From an uncultured Ruminococcus sp. (lineage in GTDB: Bacteria > Bacillota_A > Clostridia > RUG12999): a stretch of DNA of 13,027 nucleotides. The stretch lies in NCBI GenBank assembly GCA_902783995.1, contig CACZTG010000017.1, positions 1 through 13,027 of the forward strand. Direction: 5' to 3'. Shown here piece after piece: positions 5,398 through 13,027 of this stretch; position 1 is the first letter of the stretch; every line of letters starts with the position of its first letter. The position numbers and the translations under genes are program-made. Under the pieces are notes generated by a model. It saw only the letters and a program-made list of their open reading frames with translations. It was not told the origin of the DNA and did not search any database.

Positions 5398-8300
5398 TTA
5401 CACAATATCAAGCAAATTAACCTGACTTGTTTCGGGTATGCCGTCAAGGCAGCCCTTTTCTTTCATTGTCTGTATAATTGTTTTTGAAACCTTTGTTCTT
5501 TTTTTGAAATCGTCTATTGTAACAAAAGGACCGTCTTTTCTTGCCTTAACAACGCTGTTCGCGGCCTGCACGCCAAAGCCCGCGATTGCGTTTAAGGGAA
5601 GCAGTATTCCGTCCTCTTTGGGCAGGAATTTAACAGCGTCGGATTCATAAATATCTATCGGTAAAAAATTAATGCCTCTTGCGTACATTTCATTACACAT
5701 TTCGAGTATCGTTACCATATCCTTTTCCTTAACGGTGGCGTCGTCCTTATCCTTAAAGGCTAAAAGATTTTCTTTTACTTTTTCTTTTCCGACAGCCATA
5801 TATTCGGCGTCAAAAGCGTCAGCGCGGACAGTAAAATATACCGAGTAATACTCTTTCGGATAATATACTTTAAAATACGCAACTCTGAATGCCATCATAA
5901 CGTAAGCGACGGCGTGAGCCTTCGGGAAAAGATATTTTATTTTTTTGCATGACTCAATATACCATTCGGGAACGTTATTGTCACGCATAATCTGTTCTTC
6001 TTCGGGAGTAAGCCCCTTGCCTTTTCTCACGTGCTCCATTATGCTGAACGAATCTTTTTTCGGACAGCCGGCGTATATAAGATAGGTCATAATATCGTCA
6101 CGGGTACATATACATTCTTTAAGAGTCGCAGTGCCGCTTTTTACAAGATTCTGCGCATTGTCAAGCCACACATTTGTTCCGTGAGAAAGCCCCGAAATAC
6201 GGACAAGCTCGGCAAAGGTTGTCGGGTGAGTATCAACAAGCATCTTTCTGACAAAAGGAGTTCCGAATTCCGAAATTCCGTAAGTGCCTGTCGGGCTGAA
6301 TATTTCCTCGGGTGTAACGCCAAGAGCCTCGGTGCCCTCAAAAAGCGTCATAACCTTTTTTTCACCTATTTTTATGGTTTTTGAGTCAATTCCCGTAATA
6401 TCCTCCAGCATACGTATAACAGTCGGGTCATCATGTCCTAAAATATCAAGCTTTAAAAGCTTGCCCGATATTGAATGATAATCAAAATGAGTTGTTATTA
6501 TATCGCTTGCCGCGTCATCCGCCGGGTGCTGAATAGGGCAGAAGTTATGTATATCGTTATCTCTCGGTACAACCATAATGCCGCCGGGATGCTGACCGGT
6601 TGTTCGTTTAACGCCGACACAGCCCTTGGCAAGCCGTTCCATTTCACAGTTTGTGGCGGTAAGCCCATGTTCTTCAAAATACTTTTTAACATAACCGTAT
6701 GCCGTTTTTTCCGCAACGGTGCCGATTGTGCCTGCGCGGAAAACAAAGCCTTCGCCAAAAAGCACTTCGGTATATTTGTGAGCCTTGGGCTGATAGTCGC
6801 CCGAAAAGTTGAGGTCTATATCGGGCTCTTTGTCGCCTTCAAAGCCGAGGAAGGTTTCAAAAGGTATATCATGCCCGTCGCCGTACATAAGCTCGCCGCA
6901 TTTCGGACAGCGCTTGTCGGGCAAATCCCAGCCGGAGGGCTGTGAGCCGTCGGTTATAAATTCGCTGTATTTGCATTTTTTACATATATAATGCGGTTGG
7001 AGAGCGTTAACCTCCGTTATGCCCGCAAGGAAAGCAATAAAAGATGAGCCGACTGAGCCTCTTGAGCCTACAAGATAGCCATCCTCATTGGATTTCCATA
7101 CAAGGTTTTTCGCGATTATGTACATAACGGAAAATCCGTATTTTATAATTGAGCCGAGCTCTCTGTCCATACGGCTCTGTACAATTTCGGGAAGCGGGTC
7201 GCCGTAAATCGAAATTGCTTTTTCTTTTGTGATTTTTATAAGCTCCTCTTCGGCACCTTCAATTTTCGGCGGTGACGGCTCTTTTGGAAGAAGCTGTATA
7301 TCGTCAATCATATCGGCAATGCTGTTCGGAACGGTTATAACAACCTCTTTCGCTTTTTCCTCACCGAGATAGTCAAATTCTTTAAGCATTTCTTCGGTCG
7401 TTCTGAAATATAAGGGCGGCTGATAATCGGCGTCCTCAAAGCCTTTCGCGTGCATAAGAATACGCCTGTAAACTTCATCCTTCGCTTCAATAAAATGAAC
7501 GTCACAGGTTGCCGCAACGGGTTTGTTAAGCTTTTCGCCGAGCATTACAATCCGGCGGTTAAATTCTTTAAGCCCTTCATCGTCTGTAACAAAGCCTTCA
7601 CGCTTCAAAAACTCGTTGTTTCCGATAGGCTGAATTTCAAGATAATCGTAAAATTCCGCAATTTTTTCGGTTTCGGTTTCATCTTCACCCATAAGCATTG
7701 AGCAAAACAGCTCACCCGATTCGCACGCGGAGCCCAGAATAAGACCTTCACGGTATTTTGCAAGAGTTTCACGGGTGATAACGGGATGTTTTTTAAAATG
7801 ATTAAGGTTTGAGTCGGATATGATTCTGTACAGATTCACAAGACCCGGCTTGTTTTTCGCAAGGAGTATTATATGATAGTCACGCCGTCTTGACGGGTTA
7901 AAACCGGCAAGTTTTTTGTTAAACTCGGTTAAATTGGTTATTTCGTGTTTCTTAAGCAGATCAACGCAGCGGCGCATAATTTCCGCCGTTGCTTCGGCAT
8001 CGTCAACCGCTCTGTGATGATGAAGGAGTTCAATGTTAAGATGCTTTGTCATTGCCGCAAGACTGTGAGTTTTGCGCTCATTGTAAAGCGCGCGGCAAAG
8101 ATTAAGGGTATCGACATAGCAGGGCTTAAACGGCAGACCGAGACGGGCGGCATTTACACGAATAAAGCCGACATCAAAGGTCGCGTTGTGCGCGACCAAA
8201 ACACAGCCGCCGCAAAATTCAAGAAATTTCGGCAGGACTTTATCAATGGTTTCGGCGTTTTCAACGTCGCTGTCTTTTATCGAGGTAAGCTCTGTTGTTT

Positions 8301-9741
8301 GCGCGGAAAGCTTCATTTCAGGGTTTACAAAGGCGGAAAATCTGTCTGTAATATTGCCGTTTTTAAGCTTTACCGCACCGATTTCAATAATTTTATCCTC
8401 CTGACAGCGCAGTCCGGTTGTTTCAATGTCAAAAACAACAAAATCACCGTCAACGGTATAATCTGTGGCGTCATATACAATGCGCATTTTATCGCCTTCA
8501 AGGTAGCCTTCCATACCGTAAAGTATTTTTATATCGCTTTTTATATCTTTTTTCGCATTAAAGGCGTCGGGAAAAGCCTGTGCAACGCCGTGGTCGGTTA
8601 TCGCAACAGCCTTATGTCCCCATTTGGCGGCAAGCTTAACAATATTGCCCGCGTTGCCGATGGCGTCCATAGCGGACATTTGTGTATGCATATGAAGCTC
8701 AACACGTTTTTCTTCGGCATTATCCGTCCTTTCGGGCTCTTTTGCGATTTTAACAATACCCGAACACATAAGCGTAAGCTCTTTCGCAAAACTGTCAAAT
8801 TCGATTCTGCCGCTTACCATAAGCCTCATATTTTCTTTCAGCTCCGAAAGAAGCGTTTCAAGCTTTTCTGTTTGTTTCCGCTTTTTGTTTTCGTCCTTTT
8901 CATCGTTTTTTGCGCCTTCAAACATTTTAACCTTTATGGAGCTTGTATAATCGGTTATATTAAAAGAAACAAGGGTTTTGCCCGATTTAAGCTGTCTTTT
9001 TTCAATGTTCCAGATATCGCCCGCGACAACAATTTTGTCATAGGGACCTTTTACGTTTATAAGCGGAGTAATGTCGGGATTAATGATTTTTTTGCCTTTT
9101 AAAACCTTTTCGGCTTCAATTTCCCCTTCCATTATTTCGGTTGTGTCGGTCTCATGGGCAAGCTCCTGCTGTTCTTTAAGCTGCTGACGCTCAAGATATT
9201 TCGTCACATTCATTGACGCTTCGTTTAAAGCCGCCTGTTTTTCCTTTTCAAATTTCTCGTATGCCGCTTCGTCATAGTTGCCGCCTATAATAACTTTAAA
9301 TTTTTTACCTGTTTCTTCGTAAATAAAATTTGAAATAATACGCTCACAGCCGAACTTTGCGATAAGCTCGCCCATACCGAATTTGGTTGTGATTTTAATA
9401 ATATCATTGTCAAGCTGCCATACGGAATCCATAAGCACAAGCTTTAAAATTGATTTTATTTCGCCTATCCGGTTTTCGAGATGAGCCGAGTAAACCGGCA
9501 GGTTATGTCGGTTAATTTCTATGCCCGAATAATCAATATTTACAAAAACATTTTCACAGGAATATTCAGCCGCAAAATCTTTTTTTATAATATCAATATA
9601 TTTTTCGTCAACAACATAAGAAGGTTTTATGCGCAGCATAATACTTCTTTCGGTTAAATTGACTTTTATATCCGAAACATCGATTTTATCAAAAAAATCG
9701 GGGGTTTCACCCGAAAAAAAACTTCTTAAATTTCTTGCCAT
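5398..9741 (-). CDS. polC: DNA polymerase III PolC-type alpha subunit
   Basis: The Gram-positive replicative polymerase, 1447 residues from the preferred start, close to the usual size. In order: an N-terminal region (about 1-175); an OB-fold (about 232-332); the first PHP segment (ELHMHT, H350 and H352; ITDHG, D383); an inserted DnaQ-type proofreading exonuclease (DIETTG, D438 and E440; HNATFD, D523; HRAVDDAEAT, H576 and D581); and PHP continuation (CDVHF near 747). The polymerase core follows, with GSRGSVGSS near 892, a four-cysteine zinc site (C920, C923, C945, C948), PDIDLNFSGD with catalytic D974 and D976, TGQHPGGI and LLKLDILGHDD. A C-terminal helix-hairpin-helix-like region (GFGVQAANSV) ends the protein. 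The ATG at 9741 is chosen because AAGGGA lies 9 nt upstream and a strong promoter lies at 9786-9814. A more upstream in-frame ATG at 9795 falls inside that promoter. All visible catalytic motifs are intact. Confidence 0.96.
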   Translation of the reverse strand: MARNLRSFFSGETPDFFDKIDVSDIKVNLTERSIMLRIKPSYVVDEKYIDIIKKDFAAEYSCENVFVNIDYSGIEINRHNLPVYSAHLENRIGEIKSILKLVLMDSVWQLDNDIIKITTKFGMGELIAKFGCERIISNFIYEETGKKFKVIIGGNYDEAAYEKFEKEKQAALNEASMNVTKYLERQQLKEQQELAHETDTTEIMEGEIEAEKVLKGKKIINPDITPLINVKGPYDKIVVAGDIWNIEKRQLKSGKTLVSFNITDYTSSIKVKMFEGAKNDEKDENKKRKQTEKLETLLSELKENMRLMVSGRIEFDSFAKELTLMCSGIVKIAKEPERTDNAEEKRVELHMHTQMSAMDAIGNAGNIVKLAAKWGHKAVAITDHGVAQAFPDAFNAKKDIKSDIKILYGMEGYLEGDKMRIVYDATDYTVDGDFVVFDIETTGLRCQEDKIIEIGAVKLKNGNITDRFSAFVNPEMKLSAQTTELTSIKDSDVENAETIDKVLPKFLEFCGGCVLVAHNATFDVGFIRVNAARLGLPFKPCYVDTLNLCRALYNERKTHSLAAMTKHLNIELLHHHRAVDDAEATAEIMRRCVDLLKKHEITNLTEFNKKLAGFNPSRRRDYHIILLAKNKPGLVNLYRIISDSNLNHFKKHPVITRETLAKYREGLILGSACESGELFCSMLMGEDETETEKIAEFYDYLEIQPIGNNEFLKREGFVTDDEGLKEFNRRIVMLGEKLNKPVAATCDVHFIEAKDEVYRRILMHAKGFEDADYQPPLYFRTTEEMLKEFDYLGEEKAKEVVITVPNSIADMIDDIQLLPKEPSPPKIEGAEEELIKITKEKAISIYGDPLPEIVQSRMDRELGSIIKYGFSVMYIIAKNLVWKSNEDGYLVGSRGSVGSSFIAFLAGITEVNALQPHYICKKCKYSEFITDGSQPSGWDLPDKRCPKCGELMYGDGHDIPFETFLGFEGDKEPDIDLNFSGDYQPKAHKYTEVLFGEGFVFRAGTIGTVAEKTAYGYVKKYFEEHGLTATNCEMERLAKGCVGVKRTTGQHPGGIMVVPRDNDIHNFCPIQHPADDAASDIITTHFDYHSISGKLLKLDILGHDDPTVIRMLEDITGIDSKTIKIGEKKVMTLFEGTEALGVTPEEIFSPTGTYGISEFGTPFVRKMLVDTHPTTFAELVRISGLSHGTNVWLDNAQNLVKSGTATLKECICTRDDIMTYLIYAGCPKKDSFSIMEHVRKGKGLTPEEEQIMRDNNVPEWYIESCKKIKYLFPKAHAVAYVMMAFRVAYFKVYYPKEYYSVYFTVRADAFDAEYMAVGKEKVKENLLAFKDKDDATVKEKDMVTILEMCNEMYARGINFLPIDIYESDAVKFLPKEDGILLPLNAIAGFGVQAANSVVKARKDGPFVTIDDFKKRTKVSKTIIQTMKEKGCLDGIPETSQVNLLDIV

Positions 9742-9764
9742 ATAAAATGTTCCCTTCAAAATTA

Positions 9765-9818
9765 CAGCTTGATTTCTTATTATATATTTTATCATATATT
9801 GATTGAGGTGTCAAGCTG
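9765..9818. promoter_or_regulatory. 8-bp inverted repeat flanking the polC promoter
   Basis: CAGCTTGA (9765-9772) and TCAAGCTG (9811-9818) are exact complements and bracket the promoter core. One arm overlaps the -35 box and the other lies just downstream of the predicted start point. They may be half-sites of a regulator or chance; nothing else supports a role. Confidence 0.25.
9786..9814 (-). promoter_or_regulatory. Strong sigma-A-type promoter of polC
   Basis: Read leftward, a perfect -35 TTGACA (9814-9809), a 17-bp spacer and a -10 of TAAAAT (9791-9786), with TGA immediately before it as an extended -10. Transcription would start near 9779, about 38 nt before the polC ATG at 9741. This excludes the in-frame ATG at 9795, which lies in the promoter itself. 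Confidence 0.85.
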
Positions 9819-9898
9819 TTTATGCGACAAAAAGGGGCAACGGCAATACGGAATATAATTTTTCCGGTAATTTTGAGTGTCCTGCCGCCCGTGAAAGA

Positions 9899-9934
9899 AA
9901 AAACAGGCATACAATATTTTTGATGCCTGTTTTT
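9899..9934 (-). terminator. Intrinsic terminator after pyrG
   Basis: A 12-bp stem, AAAAACAGGCAT (9899-9910) with ATGCCTGTTTTT (9923-9934), around a 12-nt loop. It lies 17 nt beyond the pyrG stop at 9952-9954 and is followed leftward by a U-rich end. An outer CGCCCG/CGGGCG pair (9886-9891 with 9943-9948) could extend the structure. It separates the gltBD-pyrG transcript from polC. Confidence 0.75.
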
Positions 9935-9951
9935 GCCGCTTGCGGGCGATA

Positions 9952-11501
<1,550 letters not shown>

Positions 11502-11514
11502 AAATCGTAACCTC

Positions 11515-12981
11515 CTATATCATATTTGTATAGCCCATTAAGAAAACGTCAACTTCCTTTGCGCACTTTCTGCCCTCGTTAATTGCTCTTACAACAAGCG
11601 ACTGACCTATATGCATATCGCCTGCGGCAAACACTTTTTTGACATTTGTCGCAAAAGCGCTTTCATCTGTTTTTACAATGTTTCTCGGCGTAAGCTCAAC
11701 GCCGAAGGCTTCGGGTAAATATTTTTTTGTTCCGACAAAGCCCGCCGCTATAATCATCATATCCGCTTCAATTATTTTTTCGGAATTTTCAATTTCCGTC
11801 AGCTTTCCGTTTTTAAACTCCACTTCAATAGTTTTGATTTTTTTTATCTTGCCTTTTTCGCTTATAATTTCTTTTACGGTGGTTTTATAAATTCTCGGGT
11901 CTGCTCCGAAAACGCTGATTGCTTCCTCCTGACCGTAATCCGTTTTTAAAATTCTCGGAAATTCGGGCCATAAGTTATTTTCTGTTCGTTCTGTGGGCGG
12001 CTTTGGCATCATTTCAAGCTGCAGGACAGATGCGGCGCCATGCCTGATACATGTTCCGAGGCAGTCGTTACCCGTATCGCCGCCGCCGACTATCACAACC
12101 TTTTTACCTTTCGGATTATAGTATTTTTTATCGGCAAAGCCGGAATTTAAAAGGCTTTTTGTATTTGCCGCAAGAAAATCGACGGCAAAATATATTCCTT
12201 CGCAGTCACGGCCTTTTACGTTAATATCTCTCGGTTCGTTTGCGCCGCAGCAAAGAATAACCGCGTCAAATTCATTTAATATTTTTTCCGCGTTGACCGA
12301 ATTTCCCACATCGGAGTTTACATTAAAGGTTATTCCTTCCTCGCGCATTATATCCACTTTTCTGTCTATTACAGATTTGTCAAGCTTCATATTGGGTATT
12401 CCGTACATTAGAAGTCCGCCTATTCTGTCGCTTTTTTCAAATACGGTTACATGATGCCCTCTTTTATTAAGACAGTCCGCCGCTGCAAGCCCCGAAGGTC
12501 CCGAGCCTATTACCGCAACCTTTTTGCCGCTGCGCACTTTGGGCGGATTTGGCTTTATAAGACCGTTTTTATATCCGTTTTCGATAATATAAAGCTCGTT
12601 GTCGTGGACGGTTACGCTTTCGCCGTCCCTGCCGTTTACGCAGGCGGCTTCACAAAGCGCCGGGCATACACGCCCCGTAAATTCCGGAAAATTATTTGTT
12701 TTAAGCAGCCTTGAAAGCGCGTTTTCGAGGTTGCCCTTATAAACTGCGTCATTCCATTCGGGTATCAGATTATTTAAGGGACAGCCTGTTGCCATTCCGT
12801 TTAAAATCATACCGGACTGGCAAAAAGGCACTCCGCAGTTCATACACCTTGCAGCTTGTTCCTTTCGGGTTTCCTCGTTTAAAGGAATATAAAATTCATT
12901 AAAATTTTTTATTCTTTCAAGCGGCTCTGTGCGTTTTTTCGCCATTCTTTTATATTCTGTAAATCCTGTCGGTTTTCCCAT
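11515..12981 (-). CDS. gltD: Glutamate synthase small (beta) subunit
   Basis: The 488-residue NADPH-oxidising subunit of glutamate synthase. It passes electrons to the large subunit, which converts glutamine and 2-oxoglutarate to two glutamates. The N-terminal iron-sulphur region has cysteines at 46, 49, 54 and 67 ([15 protein letters not shown]) and at 106, 110 and 114 (CPALCEAAC). An FAD-binding motif [14 protein letters not shown] spans about 155-168. The NADPH-binding motif [12 protein letters not shown] spans about 296-307. [20 protein letters not shown] near the C-terminus completes the FAD site. Full length and intact. The ATG at 12981 has GGAGG (12990-12994) 8 nt upstream, lying within the end of gltB, so translation is coupled. 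Homologous subunits serve other oxidoreductases, but the adjacent large-subunit end and full-length N-terminus favour GltD. Confidence 0.93.
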   Translation of the reverse strand: MGKPTGFTEYKRMAKKRTEPLERIKNFNEFYIPLNEETRKEQAARCMNCGVPFCQSGMILNGMATGCPLNNLIPEWNDAVYKGNLENALSRLLKTNNFPEFTGRVCPALCEAACVNGRDGESVTVHDNELYIIENGYKNGLIKPNPPKVRSGKKVAVIGSGPSGLAAADCLNKRGHHVTVFEKSDRIGGLLMYGIPNMKLDKSVIDRKVDIMREEGITFNVNSDVGNSVNAEKILNEFDAVILCCGANEPRDINVKGRDCEGIYFAVDFLAANTKSLLNSGFADKKYYNPKGKKVVIVGGGDTGNDCLGTCIRHGAASVLQLEMMPKPPTERTENNLWPEFPRILKTDYGQEEAISVFGADPRIYKTTVKEIISEKGKIKKIKTIEVEFKNGKLTEIENSEKIIEADMMIIAAGFVGTKKYLPEAFGVELTPRNIVKTDESAFATNVKKVFAAGDMHIGQSLVVRAINEGRKCAKEVDVFLMGYTNMI

Positions 12982-12982
12982 G

Positions 12983-13027
12983 TCAAATTCCTCCTCCCGT
13001 CACTTTATAAAACGCTTCGATTTCAGC
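12983..13027 (-). CDS. gltB: Glutamate synthase large subunit, C-terminal end (partial)
   Basis: The last 14 codons and TGA of a leftward gene running in from the window edge (peptide AEIEAFYKVTGGGI). The stop is one base from the gltD ATG (TGACATG), and the gltD ribosome binding site lies inside it. The peptide is too short to identify alone. The assignment rests on position directly before gltD in what looks like a gltBD operon (the large subunit is also called gltA in Bacillus). Confidence 0.55.
   Translation of the reverse strand, partial: AEIEAFYKVTGGGI

Noticed and set aside
6475..6945. 156-codon open frame on + opposite polC
   Set aside because: Same reason: it lies opposite the PolC catalytic core and shows no independent coding evidence.
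7945..9102. Long open frame on + opposite polC (385 codons)
   Set aside because: Fully antisense to conserved polC domains, no ribosome binding site or recognisable domain, and a product rich in Phe, Lys and Asn typical of the complement of this gene's codon use.

Overview
The window looks like chromosomal core DNA of an AT-leaning, Gram-positive-type anaerobe, most likely a Clostridia member (gut or rumen Firmicute). The evidence is a PolC-type replicative polymerase, an S-layer-homology (SLH) surface protein, strong GGAGG ribosome binding sites, TTG starts, and TTGACA/TATAAT promoters with extended -10 elements. No phage, transposase, CRISPR, tRNA or rRNA was seen.

Left part (1-2163): an AraC-family regulator on + (27-830) and a SanA/YdcF-like DUF218 membrane protein on - (1145-1768) converge on a gene-free island. 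The island is bounded by two nearly identical terminator hairpins (835-869 and 1109-1143, 32/35 identical) and holds three more strong hairpins. The SanA-like gene has an excellent leftward promoter at 2000-2028, so its transcript would start near 1993 and carry a leader of about 225 nt with further inverted repeats. This leader looks like a repeat element or a regulatory RNA.

Middle part (2164-5366): a secreted SLH protein with a YfbK-type von Willebrand A (VWA) module, then a stand-alone PHP-domain protein with its own promoter beginning two bases after the preceding stop codon. These meet the 3' end of polC convergently, with 31 bp between them.

Right part (5398-13027, all on -): polC, with a clear promoter that fixes its start at 9741. 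Upstream of it lies a nitrogen/nucleotide cluster transcribed in the order gltB (last 14 codons only), gltD, pyrG. gltB-gltD-pyrG are packed as an operon and linked by glutamine chemistry: glutamate synthase and CTP synthase both use the glutamine amide. pyrG is broken. About 18 conserved codons of the synthetase domain (49 nt if E. coli spacing applies) are missing and the frame changes, while all other visible motifs are intact. This is either a recent deletion or an assembly/sequencing error, and it is the most important point to check.

No clearly new multi-gene system is evident. The most interesting items are the broken pyrG, the twin-terminator hairpin island, the structured leader before the SanA-like gene, and the SLH-VWA architecture.
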